Below are positions 25,205 to 34,069 of a DNA stretch of 64,000 nucleotides, piece by piece. The stretch covers positions 930,001 through 994,000 of the forward strand of contig NZ_QQTY01000002.1 of assembly GCF_003670115.1 (NCBI RefSeq), read 5' to 3'. Origin of the DNA: Natronorubrum halophilum (GTDB lineage: Archaea > Halobacteriota > Halobacteria > Halobacteriales > Natrialbaceae). The notes below the pieces were generated by a model, which searched no databases, was not told where the DNA came from, and was given only the letters and a program-made list of their open reading frames with translations. Every line of letters starts with the position of its first letter. Positions within the stretch are counted from its first letter, which is position 1. The position numbers and the translations under genes were made by a program.

Positions 25205-26704
25205 TCACCGATCGTCGCGCACGCCGTCGGGAAACTCGTTGTCAGCGAGGGAGACGGACCCGGAGTCGCCGATGATGCGAAGGGAGTAGCCGTCACCAGT
25301 GGACCGCCCGTAACAGTCCTCGATTCTGACGTCGTCCGCGCCGTTGACCACGATCGGTGTGTGCGTCGTCTCGAACTCGCTGTCGGAGACCACGTAGTCC
25401 TCGCCGCGGAGCTCGAGACCGCGCCGTTTGTCGGGACCCGGCTGATCGACGGAGAGGTCCGTGAACTGACAGCCGTTTCGCTCGCAGTAGATCGCGTGAC
25501 GAAGGCGAGTTCCGGCCGCGTCGCCGGTGATTCGAACGTCCTCCAGATCGACCGCACCGGCGTCATCGCCGAGAATTCGAACTGCGTTGGCACTCCCGTT
25601 GATCTCGATATCGACGTTTTCGATGGACGTTGGCCCCGCGCCAGAGTCGATCTTAATTCCGTTGTTCGGACGGTTGCCGACGGAGATCTGTGAATCCGTG
25701 ATCGAGGCGCTCTCGACGTCGTTCATGATCCTGATCGCGTCACCGTTCGGATCGGGAGTGGCGACGGTGACGCCGTCGATTTCGATCTGATCCCCGCCAT
25801 CGAGGCGAATCGCGTGCTGTCCGTTCGAATCGTGCGGATCGTCGTTGACGACAGCGACTGCGTCCGTGATCGTCCCGCTCGCTCCGTTGAGGCGGATCGA
25901 GGCGGTACCGCTGTTTTGGTACCAGCCACGCTCGACGTCGACCCGACCCATCTCGCTCGACACGTACAACCCGTTGTCCGGGAATCCGCCCAGGCTGCAG
26001 TTCCTGAAGACGAGCGACCCACGGTGGTTCGGGTTGACGACGATGCCGGTTGCGCCGCGCCACATGCTCCCCTCGTTCGGCGTCTCGTCGATGTGGGCGG
26101 CACCGTCGGATGCGCGGAAGCACGTGACGAGACCCTGTCCATCAGCGTCGAGAATGTTGAACAGAGCTGGCCCCCACGTCCCGCTGTCGTGGACGCCGCG
26201 AACAGTAACGTTCCGGACGACGAGACCGTCCTCGACCTCGGCGTTGATGACCCGGATGCCCGTGTGCGTGGCGGTTTGATCGATGTCGAAGTTCTCGAAC
26301 CGGAGGTCGCGACCGGGGTTGTCGCTGGTCCCCAGTCGGAACAGACGATACTGCGGTCCATCGAAATCGTAGTAGTTCGCCGGAACCAGGGTCGCATCCT
26401 CGCCGACGAACCCGACGTTCTCGAACCCGGTAAATCGCAGCTGTTCGTCCATGTAGTACCGTCCCGGCGGGAACTTCAGAAGCGTGTTGTCGTCTACGTT
26501 CGCTTGCAACACCGGGGTGATGGATTCGTTCCCTTCGGGATCTGCACCGGCTTCGACTACGTCGATCACGGTCTCGTATTGTCCGTTACCTTCATCCGCT
26601 GCGGCCGCACCAGCGGCGCTCAGCGTCGCTCCGAGTCCGACGAGACAGCCTTTCATGTACGATCGTCGACCGAACCGCCGACTGTGTGAATCGTTCGAAG
26701 TCAC
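25205..26704 (-). CDS. Secreted right-handed beta-helix protein
   Basis: A 499-residue protein with a Tat-type signal (FGRRSYMKGCLVGLGATLSAAGAAAAD). The body is a series of short beta-helix rungs rich in Asp, Gly and Val (for example GTITDAVAVVND, IEIDGVTVATPD, ASITDSQISVGN), like pectate lyase or parallel-beta-helix carbohydrate proteins. It begins with DVVEAGADPEGNESITPVLQ, as in such proteins. No lyase catalytic set is obvious, so it may only bind polysaccharide. It is exported and stands alone. Confidence 0.8.
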   Translation of the reverse strand: MTSNDSHSRRFGRRSYMKGCLVGLGATLSAAGAAAADEGNGQYETVIDVVEAGADPEGNESITPVLQANVDDNTLLKFPPGRYYMDEQLRFTGFENVGFVGEDATLVPANYYDFDGPQYRLFRLGTSDNPGRDLRFENFDIDQTATHTGIRVINAEVEDGLVVRNVTVRGVHDSGTWGPALFNILDADGQGLVTCFRASDGAAHIDETPNEGSMWRGATGIVVNPNHRGSLVFRNCSLGGFPDNGLYVSSEMGRVDVERGWYQNSGTASIRLNGASGTITDAVAVVNDDPHDSNGQHAIRLDGGDQIEIDGVTVATPDPNGDAIRIMNDVESASITDSQISVGNRPNNGIKIDSGAGPTSIENVDIEINGSANAVRILGDDAGAVDLEDVRITGDAAGTRLRHAIYCERNGCQFTDLSVDQPGPDKRRGLELRGEDYVVSDSEFETTHTPIVVNGADDVRIEDCYGRSTGDGYSLRIIGDSGSVSLADNEFPDGVRDDR

Positions 26705-27042
26705 GTACGTCGTTCAACAACGGGGGTGTTTACGTATATTCGACGTAATCCGTTCCGAAACCGTCGCAGTGTTTCAACGATCCACGCAACCCGTCCTGTC
26801 GCGGTAACGGACGGATGTGATCGGTATCGCTACGACGGCTGTTCGAGCACTTAGCGGACCGTTAAGCGACTCGTTCGATAGAATCGGCGAGTGAAACAGT
26901 TGTATTGACGCGGAGTGCGTCTTCGAATCGATTCTACTGAACGATATCGCTCTCGAGAGAGGGTCAGCGCGGATGTGTCGCTCGTTTCGGTGGTTCTGTA
27001 GCCTGGTCTACAAGTCGATCTGCAGCGTACCCTCGAGCGACC
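26705..27042. other. Divergent intergenic region
   Basis: Between the beta-helix gene and the metallo-beta-lactamase-fold gene I see promoters but no gene. The only symmetric element is the TTACGT/ACGTAA repeat described separately. Short frames here are weakly biased and lack start signals. Confidence 0.4.
26730..26748 (-). promoter_or_regulatory. Inverted repeat at the beta-helix gene promoter
   Basis: TTACGT and ACGTAA surround seven AT-rich bases. On the minus strand the centre reads GAATATACG, a TATA-like sequence about 32 bases before the ATG, so the arms bracket the TATA box. Operator function is inferred. Confidence 0.3.
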
Positions 27043-27708
27043 ATGACGATCACCTACGAGGGGCTCACATTCGAGCGACTCGGCCACGCGAGCAAACGAC
27101 TCGAGACCGCGGACGGTCTCGTCATCTACGTCGACCCCTGGGGCGAAGTTCTCGAGGACGAACTGTGCGACGGCGATATCGTGCTCGTTACGCACGACGA
27201 CTTCGACCACTACGACCCGGACGCGATCGAAGCCGTTGCGGGACCGGACGCCACCGTCGCGGCCTATGAGGCCGTCGATACCAGCGACCTCGCGTTCGAC
27301 GTCGTCGGGCTTCCCCACGAGGGCGAGACGACCGTCGCCGGAATCGACGTGTGGACGGTTCCCGCGCACAACGACCCCGAAGGCGACCACGTCGACGACG
27401 CGAGGGATCCGTTCCACGCCGAGGGCGAGGTAATCGGGCTGGTGCTGACGCTCGAGGGAACGACGATTTTCTTCCCGTCGGATACGGACTTCCTCGAGCA
27501 CCACGAATCGATCGGTGCTGACGTGTTCGTCCCGCCGATCGGCGGGCACTACACGATGGATCGCCACGAGGCCGCCGACTTCGCCCGGAGCGTAGATCCC
27601 GACCTCGTACTGCCGGAACACTACGACACGTTCGAGGCGATCGAGACTGACGCTGCGGCCTTCGCCGAGGACCTCGAGGACGACGGAATCCGCGTCGAAC
27701 TGTTCTGA
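27043..27708 (+). CDS. Metallo-beta-lactamase-fold hydrolase
   Basis: A 221-residue protein of the UPF0173-like beta-lactamase-fold group: FERLGHASKRLET, IYVDPWGE, the metal motif LVTHDDFDHYD, PAHND, FPSDTDF and PEHYDTFE. The canonical HxHxDH site reads HDDFDH, so the second histidine is aspartate. The rest of the ligand set (His in PAHND, Asp in SDTD, His in PEHYD) is present. It is probably a metal-dependent hydrolase of unknown substrate. Confidence 0.82.
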   Translation: MTITYEGLTFERLGHASKRLETADGLVIYVDPWGEVLEDELCDGDIVLVTHDDFDHYDPDAIEAVAGPDATVAAYEAVDTSDLAFDVVGLPHEGETTVAGIDVWTVPAHNDPEGDHVDDARDPFHAEGEVIGLVLTLEGTTIFFPSDTDFLEHHESIGADVFVPPIGGHYTMDRHEAADFARSVDPDLVLPEHYDTFEAIETDAAAFAEDLEDDGIRVELF

Positions 27709-27848
27709 AACACGCGACTCGGGACGGCGGTGGATGTGCAAATCGCCGATGATGGGCTGATAGCTACCGAATTACGAGAATCGATTCCGGAATCTCTACC
27801 AATTTGTGTTGGAACAAGTCTCTTCCCCGGACAGTCGTACACGGTAAT

Positions 27849-28172
27849 ATGGTCCACCACAACCACAGCCGTCGGAGCGGCGACGACCGTGTGGAGATTC
27901 GGACCGTGCGTGGCGAATCGGAGTCGGTGACACACACGATCCTGCGGGGACTGGCGACCATCGAGGACGTCCCCGTTACCGAACTCGATCCCCTGTACGA
28001 ACAGGTCGAGACGGAGGCGTTAGACGCCCTCCTCGCCCACGCGAACGAATCCGATGCCGCAGTCAGCGTCGAGTTCACGACCCCCAAATACACAGTCGTT
28101 GTCACTCACGGTGACCGCGTCTGTATTCACGACGGAGAGTCAGCCGTCTCCACGGTGGGCGGGGTGTGTTAA
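27849..28172 (+). CDS. HalOD1 output-domain protein
   Basis: A 107-residue protein consisting mainly of the HalOD1 domain, a haloarchaeal signal-output domain of unknown mechanism. The segment VTHTILRGLATIEDVPVTELDPLYEQVETEALDALL, followed by a beta-rich half (VSVEFTTPKYTVVVTHGDRVCIHD), is typical. The ATG before VHHNHSRRSGDD was chosen. Free-standing HalOD1 proteins are numerous in haloarchaea and are thought to act in two-component-like networks. Confidence 0.78.
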   Translation: MVHHNHSRRSGDDRVEIRTVRGESESVTHTILRGLATIEDVPVTELDPLYEQVETEALDALLAHANESDAAVSVEFTTPKYTVVVTHGDRVCIHDGESAVSTVGGVC

Positions 28173-28341
28173 CAGGCCTTCTTCCAGACGATCTCACCGC
28201 CGACGGAACCGGCATCGGCTTCGAAACGACACGTGTCAGGCGCTCAGTACCCGAGTTTCAGTTTGACGTGTTCGAAACCAATTTCAGTTATTTCCAGTTG
28301 CATTAGGAACGGGTAACAGTTATATCGTTGCCGTGGGTCGA

Positions 28342-29301
28342 ATGCGTATGCGCAGTCACGACGGCACGTCCGATGGATGGCGTGGAAGCCGTCGATCGTT
28401 TCTCGCCGTTGCAGGCGTCGTGACGGGCGGCGTCGTCGGAGCGGCGGGCTGTCTCGGCGCGGGAGACCGCGTTCGAGTCCTCTCAGCCGGAAGCCTCGCC
28501 GTCGCCCTCGAGGAGTACGTCGGTCCCGCGTTCGAGTCCGAGACGGGGATCAGTTACGAGGGGGAGTATCACGGGTCGAACGTCGTGGTGCGAATGATCG
28601 AAGAGGGAACCAAACATCCGGACGTCGTCGTCAGCGCCGACGTCGAGTTGGTACGCGACCAGCTCTACCCCGACCACGCTGAGTGGGACGTCGAGTTTGC
28701 GGCGAACGAGGTCGGGATCGCCTATGCACCCGAAACCGAACTCGGCGCGCGCCTCGCGGCCGACGAGCCGTGGTACGAGGTCTTCGCCGACGCCGAAGCT
28801 AACGAGATCGCGATCAGCGATCCCAACCTGGACCCGCTCGGCTATCGAGCCGTCCACCTGTTCGAACTCGCCGAACGACGGTACGATCTCGAGGGATTTT
28901 GCGAGACGCTGCTCGAACGGGCGTACCGGGAGCCCGACGAGCCGAAGTTACTCGCCGGCGTCGAGGCGGGAAATCGGGCCTGTGCGGTCGCCTACCGCAA
29001 CATGGCTCTCGACCACGACGTCCCGTTTCTCGCGTTACCCGACGCGTACAACTTTGGGAACCCGACCTACGCCGACGAATACGCGACCGCGAGCTACACC
29101 ACCGAAGCTGGATATTCGACCGAGGGAACGCCGGCCGTCTACAACACGACGGTTCGGACTGCTGCCGACAACGCCGACGCCGGTCGGGCGTTCGTCGACT
29201 TCCTGCTGGAGCGGCCATCGCTGCTCGAGGACCGCGGCTTGCGCGTCGACGACCCGTTTCCGCGGGAGCACGGACTCGTACCGGAGGCGATCGAAGCGTG
29301 A
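28342..29301 (+). CDS. wtpA: Tungstate/molybdate ABC transporter, substrate-binding lipoprotein
   Basis: A WtpA/ModA-type oxyanion-binding lipoprotein. The signal contains SRRSFLAVAGVVTGG with lipobox cysteine in AAGC. The mature protein opens RVRVLSAGSLAVALEEYVGPAFE and has YHGSNVVVRMIEEG and ISDPNLDPLGYRA, the WtpA ligand loops. GTG and two ATG codons within 15 bases are possible starts; I use the first ATG. A TATATC box lies about 25 bases upstream. Its stop overlaps the permease GTG. Confidence 0.9.
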   Translation: MRMRSHDGTSDGWRGSRRSFLAVAGVVTGGVVGAAGCLGAGDRVRVLSAGSLAVALEEYVGPAFESETGISYEGEYHGSNVVVRMIEEGTKHPDVVVSADVELVRDQLYPDHAEWDVEFAANEVGIAYAPETELGARLAADEPWYEVFADAEANEIAISDPNLDPLGYRAVHLFELAERRYDLEGFCETLLERAYREPDEPKLLAGVEAGNRACAVAYRNMALDHDVPFLALPDAYNFGNPTYADEYATASYTTEAGYSTEGTPAVYNTTVRTAADNADAGRAFVDFLLERPSLLEDRGLRVDDPFPREHGLVPEAIEA

Positions 29302-30128
29302 CCGAAGCCGAGACGGATACCGATTCGAACGGTTTCGGTGTCGGACTCGAGCGCCTGACGGGCGGCATAGCCGTGCCGGTACTGCTGGGAGGCGTGTTGG
29401 TCACTTACTTCGTCGTTCCGTTCGCGTTCTTTTTCGGCCAGATCGGATCAGTCGGGATATTCGACGGGCTCGCCGACTCGGCGACGCAGGATGCGATCAG
29501 CACGTCGCTGTTGACGGCCCCCGTCTCGACGGTCATCGCGACGGTGTTTGGCGTCCCACTCGCGTACGTCCTGTCGCGGGCGTCCTTTCGCGGAAAACGA
29601 CTCGTCGAGGCGGCCGTGTTGTTGCCGCTGGTGTTGCCGCCGATCGTCGGCGGCGTCATGTTGTTGACCGTCGTCGGCCGCTACTCGCCGATCGGATCTG
29701 CGGCCGCGAGCCTAGGAATTCCATTGACCGATAGCCACGCTGGCGTGATCCTCGCCCAGACGTTCGTCGCCGCGCCGTTTCTGGTCGTTACCGCTCGAGC
29801 AGGGTTCGACGGCGTCGACGAACGGCTCGAGGAGGCGGCTCGGACGATGGGCTACACTCGCCTCGAGACGATCCGACTGGTCTCGTTGCCGCTCGCGCGA
29901 AACGCCATCGCAGCCGGCGTCGTCCTGACCTTCGTGCGGGCGATCGGCGAGTTCGGCGCGACGACGATGGTCGCGTACAACCCGCGAACGATGCCGACCC
30001 GAATCGAGGTGTTACGGATCTCCCGCGGTCTCGAGTCGATCGTCCCGATCGCGCTGGCCCTGCTGGGTATGACGATCGTCGTGGTCGTCGCCGTGCAGTT
30101 ACTGATCGGGACGCCTCGTCGTCACTGA
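29298..30128 (+). CDS. wtpB: Tungstate/molybdate ABC transporter, permease
   Basis: A 276-residue ABC permease with about six membrane helices and the ATPase-contacting EAA loop EEAARTMGYTRLETIRLVSLPLA. VLLPLVLPPIVGG and AIGEFGATTMVAYNPRTMPTRIEVLR are characteristic of ModB/WtpB permeases. The GTG start overlaps the wtpA stop (GTGA). No ATPase follows; the next gene is a regulator, so the ATP-binding subunit must be encoded elsewhere or shared. Confidence 0.92.
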   Translation: MTEAETDTDSNGFGVGLERLTGGIAVPVLLGGVLVTYFVVPFAFFFGQIGSVGIFDGLADSATQDAISTSLLTAPVSTVIATVFGVPLAYVLSRASFRGKRLVEAAVLLPLVLPPIVGGVMLLTVVGRYSPIGSAAASLGIPLTDSHAGVILAQTFVAAPFLVVTARAGFDGVDERLEEAARTMGYTRLETIRLVSLPLARNAIAAGVVLTFVRAIGEFGATTMVAYNPRTMPTRIEVLRISRGLESIVPIALALLGMTIVVVVAVQLLIGTPRRH

Positions 30129-30262
30129 CGGCACTCAACCGGACCCGTACGTATTGGCTAACGCGAGAAAATTATCAGTACCTGTGTAATACCCTACTGT
30201 CAATGCTAATCTCTTTGGAAGTGGGGTTATTGGGATCCTCGTTCTACCATTGTTTGAGAATC

Positions 30263-30931
30263 ATGACATCGATCGCAGACATCGAAATTCAGGCCGACGG
30301 AACCGGAACCGGCGAGCTATTCGAGGCCGTTCCCTCCCTCACCTGCGAGATGGAGCGAGTGATCGCCTCGAGCGGGCACGGACTCTGGCTGTCGGGTCCC
30401 TCGAAGGACGCGATCGAAACCGCGCTCGGGGACGCTTCCGCAGTCGGTGCCTACTCCCTGATCAACAGCGACGAGGATCGCTGGCTGTACGATATCGAAT
30501 TCAAACCCGATATCCTGGACTTCTTCGAGGTGGTTATCGAAGAGGGCGGAACGGTACTGAGCGCCTCGGCCTCGAGTGGCACGTGGCTGTTGAGTATTCG
30601 ATTCGTCGACCGGGAGAGCGTCAGCACCCTGTACGATCGACTCGACGACGAGGGAGCCACGCCGACGATCGTTCGACTGTTCGATCTGGCCGAGGAGACT
30701 CAGTCCCAGTGCGGGCTCACCGCCCGACAGTACGAGACCCTCGTTGCAGCGATCGACCACGGATACTTCGAGATCCCGCGCGAAGTCTCGATGCAGGAGC
30801 TCTCGGAGGAACTTGGAATCTCCCATCAGGCCCTCTCGGAGCGACTCCGTCGGGCCTACCGCGCCCTCGTCACGGCGGAGTTGAACGTCTCCGAAGAGGA
30901 GACCGTCGCACCACCGGTTCCGTCCAGTTGA
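30263..30931 (+). CDS. Bat-like HTH-10 transcriptional regulator
   Basis: A 222-residue regulator of the bacterio-opsin-activator family. The C-terminal HTH-10 domain reads LTARQYETLVAAIDHGYFEIPREVSMQELSEELGISHQALSERLRRAYRALV. The first 160 residues are a sensor-like region with no clear GAF or PAS signature. The ATG before TSIADIEIQ is used; upstream codons are not conserved-looking. It follows wtpAB in the same direction with its own promoter region, so control of the oxyanion uptake genes is possible but unproven. Confidence 0.88.
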   Translation: MTSIADIEIQADGTGTGELFEAVPSLTCEMERVIASSGHGLWLSGPSKDAIETALGDASAVGAYSLINSDEDRWLYDIEFKPDILDFFEVVIEEGGTVLSASASSGTWLLSIRFVDRESVSTLYDRLDDEGATPTIVRLFDLAEETQSQCGLTARQYETLVAAIDHGYFEIPREVSMQELSEELGISHQALSERLRRAYRALVTAELNVSEEETVAPPVPSS

Positions 30932-30943
30932 GCCGACGCGATC

Positions 30944-31174
30944 GTGACCGAATCGAAACCGAACTCCGGTACCGTCTCTCCGACGGAGTACGCGTTTTCA
31001 CGCTGTGCTATCCTGCTATTCAATCGTCGTCGGAGTGAGACACGCGTGGCCGCATTGTTCGCTGAAGAGGCCAGTGTAGAATCGGTAGTGGCCCGTCTGA
31101 GATGTACTGGATGGGGAGATTCGATCGAGTTGAACGCGGATTCGCAAACCATCTCGGTACGAATCGAGTACTGA
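30944..31174 (+). CDS. Possible small protein, unknown function
   Basis: A GTG-started 76-codon frame 12 bases after the HTH-10 gene. The product (EYAFSRCAILLFNRRRSETRVAALFAEEASVESVVARLRCTGWGDSIEL...) has no family that I know. Third-position G/C is clearly lower than in neighbours, so it may be a decayed or recently acquired gene, or not a gene. Confidence 0.35.
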   Translation: MTESKPNSGTVSPTEYAFSRCAILLFNRRRSETRVAALFAEEASVESVVARLRCTGWGDSIELNADSQTISVRIEY

Positions 31175-31226
31175 GTCGATGCGTACGTTCTTCCCGTCCG
31201 AGACTCGAGGGGACGATAACACAGTC

Positions 31227-31358
31227 ATGGCTCCGAAGTCGACGACGCGCGATTCGGCGATCTCCCTCCCGCCAGTCGTCGGGTTCGGTCTGATCGTTGC
31301 GATCACGCTGACGGCAGGGATCGCTATCGGCCTTCTCGCAGTAACGATCGTCGGGTGA
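31227..31358 (+). CDS. 43-residue single-span membrane protein
   Basis: A short polar head (MAPKSTTRDSAISLPP) is followed by one hydrophobic helix (VVGFGLIVAITLTAGIAIGLL) and a tiny tail. Third codon positions are strongly G/C, as expected of a real gene. It has no partner in an operon. Such one-span proteins often accompany membrane complexes, but the function is unknown. Confidence 0.5.
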   Translation: MAPKSTTRDSAISLPPVVGFGLIVAITLTAGIAIGLLAVTIVG

Positions 31359-31470
31359 ACGAGGCGATTCTGTTCGACGCCACCGTGTTAGAGCACCTCG
31401 AGAGCGTTACTCGGGACGACACGAAGCGGGAACGAGTATCGTTATGTGTCGTGCCAGTAACCGTTACTGC

Positions 31471-32238
31471 ATGAACATCGACACCGAGGACGGCGTTCTT
31501 CGGGTTGCGTTCGACCGACCCGACGCGCTCAACGCCATCACCGAAGAGACCGTCGTGGAGTTGGCCGAGACGATCGAGAACGCCTCCGTCGACCGGCACG
31601 ACGCGATCGTGATCACCGGCGAGGGCGACGCCTTCAGCGCCGGCGGCGACCTCGAGTCGCTGGCCGACTCTCCCGACACGACGCGGGAGGCCTACGAATC
31701 GGTCACCGACAGCTTCGGCCGCGTCGTCGAGGCGATGCTCGAGTGTCCCGTACCGATCGTCGCGAAGGTCAACGGCGACGCAATCGGCGCCGGACTGGCG
31801 ATCGTTGCGCTCGCGGACATCGCGTACGCCGCCGAGGACGCGACCTTCTCCTGTGCGTTCGTTCGGATCGGCCTGATTCCGGACACCGGCGGCACGTTCA
31901 TGCTGCCGCGCATCGTCGGGCTGCGAGCCGCGAAGAAACTCGCGTTTACCGGCGAGTTTTTCGACGCCGAGCGAGCGGCCGACCTCGAACTCGTCAACGA
32001 GGCGGTTCCCGCCGACGAACTCGACGACCAGGTCGAGGAGACCGTCGGCAAACTGCGCACGCACCCGACCGAGATCATCGGAACGATGAAACAGGCCATG
32101 CACGAAAACATGGCCCGTCCGTGGTCCGAGGCGCTGGACTACGAGAACCTGTTGCAAGTACAGGCGCTTACCTCCGACGCCCACGAGGAAGGCGTTACCG
32201 CCTTCCTCGAGAACCGGGAACCCGAATTCGAGACGTAA
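31471..32238 (+). CDS. Enoyl-CoA hydratase/isomerase family protein
   Basis: A crotonase-fold protein of 255 residues: RVAFDRPDALNAIT at the start, VITGEGDAFSAGGDLESLA (CoA-binding oxyanion hole), AIGAGLAIVALADIAYA and FVRIGLIPDTGGTFMLPRIVG (acid/base Glu/Asp region). It would hydrate or isomerise enoyl-CoA in fatty or aromatic acid breakdown. The position-two glutamate of classical hydratases is not obvious (IGLIPDTGG), so isomerase or other crotonase activity is also possible. The ATG precedes NIDTEDGVLRV. Confidence 0.88.
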   Translation: MNIDTEDGVLRVAFDRPDALNAITEETVVELAETIENASVDRHDAIVITGEGDAFSAGGDLESLADSPDTTREAYESVTDSFGRVVEAMLECPVPIVAKVNGDAIGAGLAIVALADIAYAAEDATFSCAFVRIGLIPDTGGTFMLPRIVGLRAAKKLAFTGEFFDAERAADLELVNEAVPADELDDQVEETVGKLRTHPTEIIGTMKQAMHENMARPWSEALDYENLLQVQALTSDAHEEGVTAFLENREPEFET

Positions 32239-32345
32239 CGGCCGCCGGTCACTCGCTCACACGTCGGTTTCGAATACCGGCGCGACCATCGCAAGCCAAC
32301 GCAAGCACCACCGTCTTGCTTTTCTTCGGTGCTAGTTATATTGCA

Positions 32346-32951
32346 ATGTCCCAAGAGTTTACCGACGACGACATCGGCAAGAAAGTTGTCAACGCAAACG
32401 ACGAAGAGGTCGGCATCATCGTGGACGTCGAACACGGAACCGCTCACGTCGAGCCGGATCCCGGAATCGCGGACACGATCAAAGCCAAACTCGGCTGGGG
32501 GGGTACCGACGACGACACCTACCCGCTCCAGGAGGGCTCGGTAGCTCGGGTGACGAACGATCAGGTCCACCTCGAGAGCGACCTCGCCGGGAGCTCCGGC
32601 GGTGGGTCGACCAGTGCCGGTGGCACCAGAGATCTGGACGCGGAGACGGGTACGACGACCGGAGCCGGTTCGGGTGCCGGGACGGCAACCGACGCTGGAA
32701 CCGGCCGTGGCACCGATACGGGTACTGACGACGATCTGATCGGTGACGACGATACCGGCAGAGGTGACGATAGCGGGCTGATGGATGACAACGACGATGA
32801 TGGTCTGATCGGTGACGACAGTAGCAACGATGACGGTCTGATGGATGACAGCGACGATGACGGCCTGACGAACGACGATAACGACGATGACGGCCTGCTC
32901 GGAGACAACGATGACGACGACGACGATATCGTTGGCAACGACAACCGGTAA
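32346..32951 (+). CDS. PRC-barrel-like protein with an Asp-rich repeat tail
   Basis: The first 80 residues (MSQEFTDDDIGKKVVNANDEEVGIIVDVEHGTAHVEPDPGIADTIKAKLGWG ... VTNDQVHLES) form a PRC-barrel-like beta domain. The remaining 120 residues are a Gly/Thr/Ser linker and then a tail of Asp-rich repeats with units like DDDGLxxDD. The tail would be disordered and highly negative, perhaps binding cations. It is cytoplasmic by lack of a signal. A TATA-like element lies about 25 bases upstream. No function is known for this arrangement. Confidence 0.75.
   Translation: MSQEFTDDDIGKKVVNANDEEVGIIVDVEHGTAHVEPDPGIADTIKAKLGWGGTDDDTYPLQEGSVARVTNDQVHLESDLAGSSGGGSTSAGGTRDLDAETGTTTGAGSGAGTATDAGTGRGTDTGTDDDLIGDDDTGRGDDSGLMDDNDDDGLIGDDSSNDDGLMDDSDDDGLTNDDNDDDGLLGDNDDDDDDIVGNDNR
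32740..32950 (+). repeat. In-gene imperfect repeats encoding DDDGLxxDD units
   Basis: Short imperfect tandem repeats built on GATGACGGCCTG-like cores encode the Asp-rich tail. Spacing varies between 15 and 36 bases and remains in frame. Expansion by slippage or recombination is inferred. Confidence 0.55.
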
Positions 32952-33127
32952 CCACGGTTGTCGTTCGGGCTCGAGCCGACGGCTGTCGGTCAATTCCCGA
33001 ATTTCTATCGCAACGGTGCGATTATCCGGCAGTGTCGGGAGACGTTACACGACCGGTACAGCCGAGAGTACGGCACTCCGTCCGTCAGCACGATAGGAGA
33101 TGGTCGAAGGGGACTGAATCGACGCCG

Positions 33128-34069
33128 TTACTCGGAGTGATCGTCGTCGGTGTCGTCCGACGTTTCCTGCGATCGTTCGGATGACGTATCCGTATCGTCT
33201 TGTGATATCTCGTCGTGGTCGTCTGGGGAGTCTCGTTCGGATCCGTCGGTCCGTTCGGAATCCCGTGGAGCGGATTCACCGCGACCGCTCCGTTCCTGCG
33301 TGATCGGCTGGCGCTGTTGGCGTTGCTCGTGCCCGCGCTGTTCGGTGCCGATCCGCTGTGAGTACTGGTCGTGCGAACGTCGCTGTTCGGAGTGGGACTG
33401 TGGCGTCTGTCCTCCCTGAGTCGGCTGACCGGACTCCCGACCGCGGTTGCGCTGTTCCCGCTGTCGGTCTCCCGCCGGTCGGTCGGACCCCTGTTGGTCC
33501 CACTGTGGCCGGGACTGGCCGTGCTGGTGGGGCCGCTGGTGCTGTGGCTGCGACTGGGAGTGGCCCTGCTCTGGGCCGCGCCCGAACTGCGATCGTGGCG
33601 ATCGTTCCTCCCCGATCGAACCGGACGCTTCGCCACCGTACCCGCTCGCCTGTGAAACCCACTCGCCGGTCTGTGAGTACCGTTGTGTCGGCTGTCGGGT
33701 CCGCGATTGGGACTGCTGGGATCCCGTTTGCTGGCCCTGGCCGGACTGGGGCTGTGACGCAGCCCGCATTCCGTTCTCCATCGCGCGTTCCATCTCCGGC
33801 GCGACGGCCTCGAGACCCTGCAGATAGCTCCGCATCATCGACTCCGTGAACTGCTGGCCCGGGACGCCCTGCAGCATCGACTTCGTGATCTCGAGTCCCT
33901 GTTTCTGGGCCGTGTCTTGCCACTGCATCGCGCTCAGGGTCATCTGCACGATGTTTCGCTGTAGATCGATCGCCTGCTCGAACGCTTCCCGTCCCTGATC
34001 GATCGTCGTCTGTTGGATCTGTGCGGTCGGCTCTTGCGGCGGTTGCTGTTGGTCCGTCATTGGATTCAC
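33128..34069 (-). CDS. Phasin-like N-domain fused to a Gln/Arg/Ser-rich disordered region
   Basis: Residues ~15-105 are helical and amphipathic (TTIDQGREAFEQAIDLQRNIVQMTLSAMQWQ ... QFTESMMRSYLQGLEAVAPEMERAMENGM), like haloarchaeal phasin or granule-associated proteins. Residues ~106-270 are low complexity, dominated by Gln, Arg, Ser, Gly and His, and the last 40 are Asp/Glu/Ser/Thr. Such a basic-polar then acidic arrangement is uncommon in haloarchaeal proteomes. Its GTG start overlaps the stop of a small upstream frame by four bases; an ATG three codons in is an alternative. No PHA synthase genes are nearby. Confidence 0.75.
   Translation of the reverse strand: MNPMTDQQQPPQEPTAQIQQTTIDQGREAFEQAIDLQRNIVQMTLSAMQWQDTAQKQGLEITKSMLQGVPGQQFTESMMRSYLQGLEAVAPEMERAMENGMRAASQPQSGQGQQTGSQQSQSRTRQPTQRYSQTGEWVSQASGYGGEASGSIGEERSPRSQFGRGPEQGHSQSQPQHQRPHQHGQSRPQWDQQGSDRPAGDRQREQRNRGRESGQPTQGGQTPQSHSEQRRSHDQYSQRIGTEQRGHEQRQQRQPITQERSGRGESAPRDSERTDGSERDSPDDHDEISQDDTDTSSERSQETSDDTDDDHSE

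Noticed and set aside
28228-28237. GACACGTGTC palindrome upstream of wtpA
   Set aside because: It is perfect but only 10 bases long and over 100 bases from the start; such short GC-rich palindromes are expected by chance here.
32740-32950. Short repeated units that could be taken for a CRISPR array
   Set aside because: The units are imperfect, vary in spacing, remain in frame and encode an Asp-rich tail; there are no regular spacers and no cas genes.
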